64,000 nucleotides of DNA from Novipirellula sp052161655 (GTDB taxonomy: Bacteria; Planctomycetota; Planctomycetia; Pirellulales; Pirellulaceae): positions 8,990,001 through 9,054,000 of the forward strand of contig NZ_CP197418.1 in assembly GCF_052161655.1 (NCBI RefSeq), in the 5' to 3' direction. The notes under the pieces are model-generated. The model had not been told where the DNA came from. It made no database searches and saw only the letters and a program-made list of their open reading frames with translations. Positions 45,862 to 56,065 of this stretch are shown piece by piece. Position 1 is the stretch's first letter. Every line of letters starts with the position of its first letter. Both the position numbers and the translations under genes were made by a program.

Positions 45862-47348
45862 GCGAGACATTATCCGCTACAACCAATCGCCCTCGGCTGA
45901 TTGGAATCGCAACGTGCATGCTCGTGTGGGTTGCCGGATTATGCGACGCGGACGCTCGCAGTGCCGCCGCGCAAGACGTGGCATACCGGCCGGCGGTAGG
46001 CGAAAGCTATCAGTACGGGATCGAAGTTCGCGTGGTCGATGTGTCCGGCAGTCGCGGTCCCAAGTCCGTTTTGAACCAACGCTGCCGCCTGCGGTACGAC
46101 GTCACTCGATCGGATGCTGCGGGATGGACAGCAACTTACCACACCGTCCCCTTCTACGGATCCAAACCTTGGAGTGAATCATCACTCCAACAATCGATCC
46201 AGCATCGACAGAAGATACTGGCTCGACCTCTGGAGGAAGATCTAGCGATGCTGGGCAGTTTGCCTCCTCACGCCGTAGAAATGCACAAGCGTATACGGAT
46301 ACGTGCGCGTCAAACCGAACAAGATTTCTTAACCAAAGTCGATCACTATTCAGGATTGTTTCAGTTTTGCGAAGGCCAAGTGGCTGTCTCCACCGATGGC
46401 GAAGTCACCCAACTCGCGGGCCCTGGAAATATGCCGCTGCTACTGGGACAGATCGCCAAGGTACCGCTGATGCGACTTCCACCGGCAGGCAGCACCGCAC
46501 CCTCGTTTGGTTACAAAGACACGTTTGAGTTCAAAGCAAACTTTGGCAATGACGACGTACGAACAACCGAGGCGTCAGTGTTGTCGGTCATTTCCCCGCG
46601 AAAAGCCAGCGGCGAGGGACTTGTCGCATTTGATCGCGAGTTCGAGCAAGCCGGAGGAACCACCGCAGGTATCAAAATCCTGCTTTCGGGAAGCGGTTTT
46701 GGTGAATTTTCGACCGAGTTGGCGATGCCCTATCGCGGCAACAGCGATTTCAAATTCGAAGGGGCTCCCTACTTTAGTGCCCCCGGTCCGTTCTCCGTCC
46801 GCGTCGGCTACCACTACCTCGACGAATGGCGGCAAGAGTTTTTCGACAACGGATTCCTGCCCACCGACGAAGCCTTGTCCCCCAGTGCGTTACCACGACT
46901 TGAATCGCAGCAGCAAATAGCGATGCAGCGGCAATTGGTCGGCCGAAAACCCGAACTCGATGCGGACATGAAACAGCAAGCAGGCGTGTCCGCTCCGCCG
47001 CCGTATGATTCCCTGCTTCAGCAAACGCTCAGCAAAGTCCTCGTTCGCTTTGCTGAAAAAGAAAAATCAGATGATGCCGAAGAGGCTAAGCAGGCTCGCG
47101 AAGTCGCCTCGCCGCTAAAGAGTCTCTCTACCCGTTGGGAGACCCTGCGTCATCTGGCAACCCTGATTCCAAGAACCTGGAGCGACGCCAGCGGCAGTTT
47201 CAAAGTCGAGGCCGTGCTGGTGAGTCACAACGATGACCGAGTCACGCTGCAGCGCAAGGACAACGGCCAAACGATCACGATCCCGCTGAATCGACTTAGC
47301 GAGTCCGACATCGACTTCGCCACCACCTTCGGCAAACCCGCCGAGTAG
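45858..47348 (+). CDS. secreted protein with C-terminal SHD1 domain
   Basis: 496 residues from the ATG at 45858, overlapping the previous stop as ATGA; a longer open frame upstream is inside the DUF1570 gene. The N-terminus carries a signal peptide (LIGIATCMLVWVAGLCDADA). The long middle part is beta-rich with no family recognised. The last 60 residues (TWSDASGSFKVEAVLVSHNDD.. then VTLQRKDNGQTITIPLNRLS) match SHD1, a short SH3-like domain common at the ends of planctomycete secreted proteins. Coupling to the DUF1570 gene suggests that the two act together. Confidence 0.78.
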   Translation: MSETLSATTNRPRLIGIATCMLVWVAGLCDADARSAAAQDVAYRPAVGESYQYGIEVRVVDVSGSRGPKSVLNQRCRLRYDVTRSDAAGWTATYHTVPFYGSKPWSESSLQQSIQHRQKILARPLEEDLAMLGSLPPHAVEMHKRIRIRARQTEQDFLTKVDHYSGLFQFCEGQVAVSTDGEVTQLAGPGNMPLLLGQIAKVPLMRLPPAGSTAPSFGYKDTFEFKANFGNDDVRTTEASVLSVISPRKASGEGLVAFDREFEQAGGTTAGIKILLSGSGFGEFSTELAMPYRGNSDFKFEGAPYFSAPGPFSVRVGYHYLDEWRQEFFDNGFLPTDEALSPSALPRLESQQQIAMQRQLVGRKPELDADMKQQAGVSAPPPYDSLLQQTLSKVLVRFAEKEKSDDAEEAKQAREVASPLKSLSTRWETLRHLATLIPRTWSDASGSFKVEAVLVSHNDDRVTLQRKDNGQTITIPLNRLSESDIDFATTFGKPAE

Positions 47349-47971
47349 CCAGCCAAATCCGCCAAACGGTGTCCTCCCCGAATGGCGAATTACGCCATTT
47401 CCCTCAATAGATCTCTCATCGCTTTGGCTACTCGACGCGGTACCGTCATGAGCTCCTGCACAATAGGTCGGCGTTTGTTTTCACGCTGTTTGAAACAACC
47501 GGGAGATGGCCCATGAGCCTTGAGCCTGCGCCGATTCTGCCATCGCACCGCTGATAAGTCCACTTCAGCAATCGTTTAAAGAGTTGATCGGGAAGTATAC
47601 TTCGTGCTTGGCAGCAAGAAATTCTCTCCGCGCTGACTCGGCACAGCCTTTGGCGACACACCAGGAGTTGAATCTAACAATGACCTGCTGGAAGCCGTGA
47701 TCTGCTGAGAGCACCTGAGAGTGAAACAACCAGACTGTGATCATGTGAGTGTAAATTTAGTCGCGATACTCGTACTTCAGATTGTCGGAGATGTCTGCCG
47801 TCTTTTTATGTGGCAACAACAGGTCGATGACAAGCGAGGAAGCTCGCTGAAGTTGGCTTTAAAAAACGGAATCGCTAGGACTCCGCATTCACCTTTGGGG
47901 CAGATACTTTGATAACAACATGTACTGATTCTGCCCTTACATCCCGTGCCCGTCGGGTCCGACACCTTTTC
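47349..47971. other. AT-richer intergenic region with possible gene relics
   Basis: This 620-base gap separates convergent genes. On the minus strand a frame of about 70 codons (47446-47661) and neighbouring fragments in another frame look like pieces of one decayed reading frame, possibly an old transposase, but I cannot confirm it. A plus-strand frame at 47721-47912 has no protein features. No hairpin or RNA is supported. Confidence 0.35.
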
Positions 47972-49237
47972 TCAGCTAGCGTTAAGCTCAGAAATAGTTT
48001 GCGCATGTAATCGCAAGCAAGACCACGTCAAGGCACCAAAAAGTGTAGCCAAAAGGACGATCTCAAAACGCGAAACTTCTCCTAGGATCGACCAATAACG
48101 CCATAGCAATTGGCAGTGAAGCAACATTGGCGACACGATGACCAGGGAGCCGACAGAACGAAGAGGAGCTATACTGATTGAAGATATCCATCCACTCGCG
48201 ATTGCGGAATCGCGTTTGTTCTTTGCAAGTTGAGAAACGAAAGACAGCCTTTCCATGAGAATAAAAAACAATGCCATGCCGATGATTGGCGTGCAACGAA
48301 TGATTGAGCGAATGTCGATTTTGACACTACCCACGGAGAACGAGTCTTCCCCGCTGCCGAGACGTTGCATGTAAGTTTTCGCGTTCTCTAAGTTTAGATT
48401 TTCAATCTTCGACCAGAGCGGTGAACCTTTTAACTTTACCAAATATGGAAATATCTGCGTTCCCTGGCCCATTGAAGTATTTTGACTTGCCTCCATTCGC
48501 GGCATTTCAGTTAGGACCTCCGTCTTTTGCATACCCTGCAGCTTGAGCAATCGTAAAGGAACAACGACCGTTGCTAAATCGGCAGTCTCAATCTGGGTAA
48601 CCTTTGACTCGTTGTCATGCCTCCAGAGCAGACGAAGTTTCATGGGCTCCAATGTGTAAGAATTGACTTGGACTTCCTCTAACTGCCAATCGTCGGCACT
48701 GAGCCACTCAAACTTGCTTTCTTCAAAAGACGGATACGAGATGACAGTATTGACATTGTTCCCATCCACAAGATCCAACGCGGCGTTTAACGTTATTCGC
48801 CTACCTGAATCGGACCAAGCCAAAGCCCAAGTATCGATATTGGGGCTGGGCACGAATAACTTTGTGTCTTTTGTGAACGAATTTAATATCTCTTGCGCAT
48901 CGTGGTCCTTATTTCTAGCAAGCGATTGCACGATTAACCGCTTGTAGAGAATCTGCTTTAATTGATCCAGGAGATGTCGTCTCGAATTTATAGCCACTTC
49001 ATACTGCTGCAAAGTTTCGATCTCCTCGACAGCATTCAAAGCTTTCTGAAAATAGTTTGTTGTGAAAGCTGGTATAAACAGCGCGACGCTAAGTGCTAAG
49101 ATGATCGCGAAGATCCTCTTGACTTCAATAAATTGCTGCTTTGCCGCATCGTCTGATATCTTGCTCGTGTTTTGCGCATCGACTGTGGATGACGGGCTGT
49201 GACAATTCATCGCTGCTCCCATATATTTTCGAAACAT
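47972..49237 (-). CDS. multi-spanning membrane protein, function unknown
   Basis: 421 residues. Hydrophobic helices are at about 43-60, 313-330, 357-378 and 388-408. Between the first and second lies a polar domain of about 250 residues, probably extracytoplasmic, with a helical start (ALNAVEEIETLQQYEVAINSRR would extend a coiled coil from the membrane). The layout recalls sensor or chaperone-like membrane proteins, but no signalling domain follows. Base composition is more AT-rich than in neighbouring genes, suggesting recent acquisition. The start at 49237 is the longest; an ATG nine codons in (49210) is also possible. No family is recognised. Confidence 0.65.
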   Translation of the reverse strand: MFRKYMGAAMNCHSPSSTVDAQNTSKISDDAAKQQFIEVKRIFAIILALSVALFIPAFTTNYFQKALNAVEEIETLQQYEVAINSRRHLLDQLKQILYKRLIVQSLARNKDHDAQEILNSFTKDTKLFVPSPNIDTWALAWSDSGRRITLNAALDLVDGNNVNTVISYPSFEESKFEWLSADDWQLEEVQVNSYTLEPMKLRLLWRHDNESKVTQIETADLATVVVPLRLLKLQGMQKTEVLTEMPRMEASQNTSMGQGTQIFPYLVKLKGSPLWSKIENLNLENAKTYMQRLGSGEDSFSVGSVKIDIRSIIRCTPIIGMALFFILMERLSFVSQLAKNKRDSAIASGWISSISIAPLRSVGSLVIVSPMLLHCQLLWRYWSILGEVSRFEIVLLATLFGALTWSCLRLHAQTISELNAS

Positions 49238-49599
49238 CTAGTTCCCGTTACTTAGCTATGTAACACTGGGCCGATTTTAAACACAATAAGGGCGCTAGCG
49301 CACTTCCAACAACTAGAAATTCAATTCGAATATAACTCATCAAAATTCGATATTTTGGCGAGAGCCAATCCGTGCCCTCCCGGCCAATTATTGACATCGG
49401 TTGCTGCTGCCGCTTCCGCGGCGTGAACCCCGAATCCGTGGCGGCGACCTAAATCGACCCTGTCGGCTCAGAGAGCCGATCGATATTGACGCCCATTAAC
49501 GACGAAACGCCACTGCAACCTTGGATGGCTGCAATGGCGTGTTCGCTTCGCTGTGAATCGTGATGTTTCGCTTTACTCTGCGATTGACCGCCCGCGCGC
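49238..49599. other. intergenic region, nothing recognised
   Basis: This gap of about 360 bases precedes the unknown membrane gene (leftward) and follows the end of clpX. It is AT-rich near 49250-49350, which may hold the promoter of the membrane gene. No frame, hairpin or RNA stands out. Confidence 0.4.
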
Positions 49600-50880
<1,281 letters not shown>

Positions 50881-51407
50881 ACACGGCTCCTGGTTGTGTT
50901 GTTGGTCTAATGTGGGCTGAAGTAACGACTAACGCGCGTTTCATGAGCCTGTGCTCTGCGCTCGCCGTAGATCACACCCACGTGAGATCAACAACGCGTC
51001 AAACGGTTAGGGCCACGGGCTCGAATGCTTTTGGTGCCGTCTTCGCCGACCAGAATGTTACTCAACGTTATGCAGAGCAACGTGGCCGAAAAAAACAGAC
51101 ACCCTTAGGCCATCCGTTTCCTCGAAAGACTCGAGCCGATTGTGGTTTGATTCTAATTAAACGAAATATATAGTTTTCCGATTGAACGCCCGCATGGATA
51201 TGGAAGGGTCATTCGTTCGAAAAGATTGTCCCAAATTCAAGACTAAACTACCGAGCAAATTCGACAAGCTTCACCCACAAGTGGTTGATGCTTCACGAAT
51301 GCCCCCGCGGTAACGCCCCGATTCGAGATTGTTACAAAATCGACAACCTGATTCGGTTGCTTGACTTTGTAACGGGAAAGGAGTCTCGGTCGGATTGTTC
51401 AGATCAC
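50881..51407. other. intergenic region, nothing recognised
   Basis: This 527-base stretch lies between clpX and the next minus-strand gene. The part near the clpX start should hold its promoter, but no clear -10/-35 pair is seen. Short frames here have no protein character. Confidence 0.4.
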
Positions 51408-51695
51408 TCAGGCCTTCGTCCCTTCGCCACCCGGAGGCGATGAAGGGTCGTTTTTCATTCGGTCTGCTAGTTGACGTTGGGTTGTCGCTTTTATAGTTCG
51501 GTATTCTTCCTCGCTAATCTCACCCCGGAGATGCATTTCTTTCAGATTTGCTAGCGTCTCGCACACTGTCTCCCCGTCGTTGGCGTTGTAGTCCCGATAG
51601 CTTGACACAAGATAAAATCCGGCGGCAATCAGGATGCATAAGACCAGAACGGAAAGCCCAGCTTGTACGGTCGTGTTTAGAAAAAAATCAGGCAT
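51408..51695 (-). CDS. small membrane protein with SHOCT-like C-terminus
   Basis: 95 residues from the ATG at 51695, placed 7 bases after a good GGGAG ribosome site; the frame stays open 42 codons further upstream but that part is not preceded by a site. One transmembrane helix (about 10-32, VLVLCILIAAGFYLV) is followed by a cytoplasmic tail. The tail segment LANLKEMHLRGEISEEEYRTIK resembles the SHOCT motif, a short helical hairpin that often ends small bacterial proteins. Function unknown. Confidence 0.7.
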   Translation of the reverse strand: MPDFFLNTTVQAGLSVLVLCILIAAGFYLVSSYRDYNANDGETVCETLANLKEMHLRGEISEEEYRTIKATTQRQLADRMKNDPSSPPGGEGTKA

Positions 51696-52123
51696 AACCG
51701 GTAGCTCCCTAGCCCTTTGTCTCGTTGGCAATTCGTGACTGAGTGTTTTGACGAGTTCAGTCAGAGGGATGTGGCCAGTGGCTTGGCTTGGGGACATCCG
51801 AATAATAGGAGTGTCCACCAAGGATGGTCCAGCATTTTTCGCAAGAAGCCCCCTGTTTTTCTAGTTTCACACAAAATCGGCCATTGTTCCACGGGCGAGG
51901 AAGGGGAAAGGGGGAGATGGGAGTGGGGAGTGAGGAGAAGGGGAGTGGGCGGCTTGATGGGATTGTGTGTTGCGGATCGGCGGGGGACACTTTTGGGCGT
52001 CATGCCCCGATCTGGACGGGAATGACGCAAATCCAGCCGTATTCACGCTCGCAATCGGCGATTTGCTAGTCCACAGACGGTGCCTGAACGCCAATCTCCC
52101 CTCTAAAAACACGCTATTTGAAC
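51696..52123. other. intergenic region with purine-rich tract
   Basis: A G/A-only-rich tract at about 51897-51955 (GAGGAAGGGGAAAGGGGGAG and further) resembles an irregular relative of the complement of the 32.65 kb heptamer array. The remaining 370 bases, before thiL, hold no gene or RNA that I can support. Confidence 0.45.
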
Positions 52124-53026
52124 ATGGAACAGTCCTTTCTTGCATATCTTCGCGGTCGCTGCCGCTCGCTACCTCAAGTCGCTGTGGGAATCGGCGACGA
52201 TGCGGCTGTCATTCAGCCTCCGCAAGCCAACCTGATCGCCTGCACCGACCAAATCATTGATGGCGTCGACTTTGATTCGAGTGAACATGCGTACGCGGAC
52301 GCCGGTTACAAGGCGATGGCGATTAATCTGAGCGATATCGCTGCGATGGGAGCGGCGCCGAAGTCGGCATTGGTCACCCTGGCACTTCCCAAGCAAAATG
52401 CGACGCGAATTGCCGGCGATGTGTACGAGGGGATCTTGCAAGCCGCCGCAGAATTCCAGGTTGCCATCGCGGGAGGCGACATTTCAACCTACAACGGACC
52501 GCTGAGCGTCAGTATCACGCTGCTCGGCGACGTTCCCGCCGGAGATCCGTGGCTGCGAAGCGGTGCAAAAGAGAACGACGCGGTGCTGGTGACTGGTTTT
52601 GTCGGCGGCAGCATCTTAGGTCGACACTTACGCCCCACCCCCCGCGTGGATCTCGCCAATCGACTGCGGGAAATGGTCGATGTGCACGCCGCGATCGATA
52701 TCAGCGACGGGTTGTCGCTGGACCTCGATCGTCTGTGTGCCGCCAGCGGAGTGGGCGTCGAGCTGAATATTCCGGCGATTCCGATTCACGACGACGCGAT
52801 CATGTTGGCCGAGAAAAGTGGCTGCACGCCGTTTGAACACGCCTGGAGTGACGGCGAAGATTTTGAGCTGATCATGACGATGAGCCAAGCGGACGCCGAC
52901 AAGGTGCTGGCGATGGACCATGAGTGCGAGATCACTCAAATCGGCACGATCCTGGGCCGAACCGGACTTTGGAAGCGAGTCGGGGCAAAACTGGTACGGC
53001 TCTCACCGCAAGGTTATATTCATTAA
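52124..53026 (+). CDS. thiL: thiamine-monophosphate kinase
   Basis: 300 residues from the ATG at 52124; a TTG two codons earlier is in frame. VGIGDDAAVIQP (about 21-32) binds ATP-Mg, followed by ACTDQIIDGVDF, AINLSDIAAMGA, AIAGGDIS and AIDISDGLSLDL, the full ThiL signature set. It phosphorylates thiamine monophosphate to the active diphosphate. It stands alone; no other thiamine gene or TPP riboswitch was found nearby. Confidence 0.95.
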   Translation: MEQSFLAYLRGRCRSLPQVAVGIGDDAAVIQPPQANLIACTDQIIDGVDFDSSEHAYADAGYKAMAINLSDIAAMGAAPKSALVTLALPKQNATRIAGDVYEGILQAAAEFQVAIAGGDISTYNGPLSVSITLLGDVPAGDPWLRSGAKENDAVLVTGFVGGSILGRHLRPTPRVDLANRLREMVDVHAAIDISDGLSLDLDRLCAASGVGVELNIPAIPIHDDAIMLAEKSGCTPFEHAWSDGEDFELIMTMSQADADKVLAMDHECEITQIGTILGRTGLWKRVGAKLVRLSPQGYIH

Positions 53027-53081
53027 AGCCTGATTTCCCTCCCCATCTCCCGCCATCACTCTCTCCCTCCGGTGCTTTTCT

Positions 53082-54545
53082 ATGAATGTTTCGCTCAGCC
53101 GCCTCGTCGCCCTGTTAATCGGAATCGCGTGTTTCGGGGGTCAATCACGGGTGAGTGATGCCAAGGAAGCGGCGGCAAAGAAACAACCCAAACTCAACGT
53201 CCTGTTCATCATCTCGGACGACCTCACCTCCACCGCATTGTCTTGCTACGGAAACACGGTCTGCCAGACACCGAACATTGACGCGTTGGCCGCACGAGGA
53301 ACTCGGTTCACGCGAGCGTATTGCCAAGGCACTTATTGTGGGCCTTCGCGAGCGTCGTTTATGTCGGGCTACTACCCGCATGCGACCGGGGTGCTGGGCT
53401 ACACGAATCCTCGCCCGCAAATTGGTGACCGTGCGATGTGGTCACAGTACTTTAAGGACCAAGGTTACTATGCCGCGCGGGTGAGCAAGATTTTTCACAT
53501 GGGCGTGCCAGGCGGGATCGAAAAAGGGGGGAACGAAGCCGATGACGAACTCTCCTGGACCGAACGATTCAATAGTCCTGGGCCTGAATGGAAGGCCCCA
53601 GGCGACGGCGAAACATTGGAGCGTAACCCCGACGGCAAAAAACCGGTGGTCGGTGGCAACACGTTTGTGGTCGTCGAGGCGGATGGAGACGACAACGTCC
53701 ACAGCGACGGCAAAACCGCCGCCAAAGCGGTCGAGTTGATCGAGCAACACAGCGACGAACCGTTTTGGCTAGGCGTTGGCTTTGTTCGCCCTCATGTTCC
53801 CTTCGTCTCGCCGCGTCCTTATTACGAACCGTTCAAACCGTTCGATACGATGACGCTACCTGAAAAAGTCGAGGGCGACTGGGACGACATTCCCAAAGCT
53901 GGTATCAATTACAAAACCAGCGTGAACATGCAGATGGATGTTCGTCGTCAGAAGAAAGCGGTCGGTGGTTATTACGCGTCGGTCGCGTTCATGGACGCTC
54001 AAGTCGGCAAGGTGCTCGATGCCCTTGATGCCTCGGGCCAGCGCGACAATACGATCGTGATCTTCACCAGCGATCATGGCTATCATCTTGGCGAACACGA
54101 CTTTTGGGCCAAGGTCAGTCTGCGGGACGAGTCGGCGTCGGTTCCGCTGATCATCAGCGTTCCTGGCAAACAGCCTGCGGTGTGTGACAGTCTTGTCGAA
54201 CTGATTGACCTGTATCCAACGACCGCGTCACTTTGCGGGATGCCGATTCCCGAGCGTCTGCAAGGCAAGGACATCTCGGCGATGCTGGATGATCCGAGCG
54301 TCACGGTTCGCGATGCCGCCTTCAGCGTCGCACCGATGCGGAAAGGATTTCTGCTGCGTGAAAACGACTGGGCGTACATTCAGTACAACGAAGACGCCTC
54401 GGCGGGGATCGAGTTGTTCGACGTCCGCCGCGATCCGCTGCAATACACCAATCTAGCGGCGGACGAAGCCTATGCTCCGGTTGTCGAAAGATTCAAACGC
54501 AAACTTGCCGCCCGCCTAGCCGAAGTCCGCAACAACGACTTGTAG
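53082..54545 (+). CDS. secreted sulfatase, iduronate-2-sulfatase-like
   Basis: 487 residues with a signal peptide (about 1-27). C86 in TYCGPSRASFMSG is the formylglycine-forming cysteine. NVLFIISDDLTSTALSCYGN provides the calcium ligands; GVGFVRPHVPFVSP and FTSDHGYHLGEHDFWAK are hallmarks of the iduronate-2-sulfatase-like branch (S1_7 type). It should remove sulphate from polysaccharide outside the cytoplasm. It is followed by a SUMF1-domain gene, but that protein lacks the residues needed to activate it. Confidence 0.92.
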   Translation: MNVSLSRLVALLIGIACFGGQSRVSDAKEAAAKKQPKLNVLFIISDDLTSTALSCYGNTVCQTPNIDALAARGTRFTRAYCQGTYCGPSRASFMSGYYPHATGVLGYTNPRPQIGDRAMWSQYFKDQGYYAARVSKIFHMGVPGGIEKGGNEADDELSWTERFNSPGPEWKAPGDGETLERNPDGKKPVVGGNTFVVVEADGDDNVHSDGKTAAKAVELIEQHSDEPFWLGVGFVRPHVPFVSPRPYYEPFKPFDTMTLPEKVEGDWDDIPKAGINYKTSVNMQMDVRRQKKAVGGYYASVAFMDAQVGKVLDALDASGQRDNTIVIFTSDHGYHLGEHDFWAKVSLRDESASVPLIISVPGKQPAVCDSLVELIDLYPTTASLCGMPIPERLQGKDISAMLDDPSVTVRDAAFSVAPMRKGFLLRENDWAYIQYNEDASAGIELFDVRRDPLQYTNLAADEAYAPVVERFKRKLAARLAEVRNNDL

Positions 54546-54659
54546 TCAAATCTGCTGCCAGCGACCAATGCCGTCTACGTTGGCACTAATAGGGTGTTTT
54601 TGTACGATGCGGCGCTAGGCCCGGTTGATTGATGACGGAACCGTGGCTAACGCCAAAAC

Positions 54660-54796
54660 AAGGGCGCTGTGAAGCATTTCGTAGCGGAAGTCGTCAAGAG
54701 TTTCGGGGGGACACTCGCCGTGGATCGAAAGTCTTGACGACTTCCGCTACGCTAGAAATACACAAACCTTATAGGGAAAAATGCTTCACAGCGTTG
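54660..54796. mobile_element. 137-base hairpin MITE with ends matching the IS at 57.5 kb
   Basis: The ends hold CGCTGTGAAGCATTT (54665-54679) and its exact reverse complement (54779-54793), as in the IS terminal repeats. The centre is a 20-base perfect hairpin: CGTAGCGGAAGTCGTCAAGA (54680-54699) and its complement (54732-54751). The element is flanked by GCCAAAAC direct repeats (54652-54659 and 54797-54804). It has no coding capacity, so it fits a non-autonomous element moved by the transposase at 57522. Confidence 0.8.
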
Positions 54797-54947
54797 GCCA
54801 AAACGGCTAACTAAATCAGCAGCCTCCGATGTCGGGGGAGTGTCTCCCCGCCGGCAAAAGTAGCTGACATTTGCCACACACTATCCCCGGTCGTGGCTAT
54901 AATGGTGGGACGCTTCTGCCCGCCACAGCCACCTTAACCCACTCCGG

Positions 54948-56015
54948 ATGATGCTTTCGACAACCCAAGCCCGTTTGCTGCTCGCGACTGCCGCCGCTTT
55001 TGCGTTCGCGTATTCCAATCTTCCCGCCATTGCAGACAACGCAGTACTGGATGTTCCGGACGCCGTTGCGACGACCGAGGCGGAGATGAAACCGTATGCT
55101 GAACCGATCGAGCATACCGAATTAACGATCGAGATGGTTCCGATCAAAGGGGGCACGTTCACGATGGGGACGCCCGAGACCGAAGCGGATCGCAACGAGG
55201 ACGAAGGGCCTCAGCGTGAAGTCACGGTCGATCCCTTTTGGATGGGCAAGTACGAAATCACGTGGGACCAATACGATGTCTGGAGCGAGCAGATGGATCA
55301 ACGGCGTCGTCAGATGTTGTCGATCCCGGCAACGCCGCGAGACGAAATCGTCGATGGAATATCCAAGCCGACCGAACCTTACACGGACATGAGTTTTGGG
55401 ATGGGCAAGGAACGCTATCCCGCGATCAGCATGACGCAACACGCGGCACGTACGTTTTGCAAATGGTTGTCAGCAAAAACAGGCCGCTATTATCGCTTGC
55501 CCACCGAGGCGGAATGGGAATACGCCGCTCGCGCGGGAACCAAAACAGCCTACTCGTTCGGCGACGATCCCGAACAACTTGATGACTACGCTTGGTATTT
55601 TGACAACAGCGAAGATGCCTACCACGAAGTGGGCCAAAAGGAACCCAACCCATGGGGCTTATATGACATGCACGGCAATGTCGCCGAATGGGTGCTTGAT
55701 CAATACGTCGCCGACTTCTATTCGCAGAACCCCAAAATCAAAAACCCGTTGGCGATCCCCAGCACGCTGTATCCACGCGTTGTGCGCGGTGGCGGTTGGG
55801 ACGATGATCCCGACATGCTTCGCAGCGGTGTTCGCGAAGGATCCAGCGAAGAATGGAAAGAGCAGGATCCGCAGCTGCCGCAAAGCATCTGGTATCTGAC
55901 CGACGCACAGGGCTTGGGTTTCCGCGTGGTCCGTCCGCTCACCGAGCCCACGGCAGACGAAAAAGCCAACAAATGGGACAAAACCGCTCCTGTGCAATTA
56001 GATCCCGAAGATTAA
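54948..56015 (+). CDS. secreted SUMF1/FGE-fold protein without catalytic cysteines
   Basis: 355 residues; ATG 54948 or the directly following ATG. A signal peptide (about 1-28) exports it. The fold is clear: MVPIKGGTFTMGTPETEADR, PFWMGKYEITWDQYDVW, RLPTEAEWEYAARAG, YDMHGNVAEWVLDQY, RVVRGGGWDDDP and GLGFRVVRP. True formylglycine-generating enzymes need two cysteines after the RGG motif. Here that segment has none, and the only cysteine is in TFCKWLS. It therefore probably serves another function, such as binding, and not sulfatase activation, despite the sulfatase next door. Confidence 0.88.
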   Translation: MMLSTTQARLLLATAAAFAFAYSNLPAIADNAVLDVPDAVATTEAEMKPYAEPIEHTELTIEMVPIKGGTFTMGTPETEADRNEDEGPQREVTVDPFWMGKYEITWDQYDVWSEQMDQRRRQMLSIPATPRDEIVDGISKPTEPYTDMSFGMGKERYPAISMTQHAARTFCKWLSAKTGRYYRLPTEAEWEYAARAGTKTAYSFGDDPEQLDDYAWYFDNSEDAYHEVGQKEPNPWGLYDMHGNVAEWVLDQYVADFYSQNPKIKNPLAIPSTLYPRVVRGGGWDDDPDMLRSGVREGSSEEWKEQDPQLPQSIWYLTDAQGLGFRVVRPLTEPTADEKANKWDKTAPVQLDPED

Positions 56016-56065
56016 TCAACTCTCACCCTCGCTTTATCTCCCTCCCCTACCTCTGGAACGCTGAT

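Noticed and set aside
47700..47735. CTGAGAG motif that recalls a TPP riboswitch
   Set aside because: The other conserved TPP elements and stems are absent, and no thiamine gene follows.
55853..56065. Longer N-terminus for the Gfo/Idh oxidoreductase
   Set aside because: The extension lies inside the SUMF1 gene in another frame and would bury the Tat signal.
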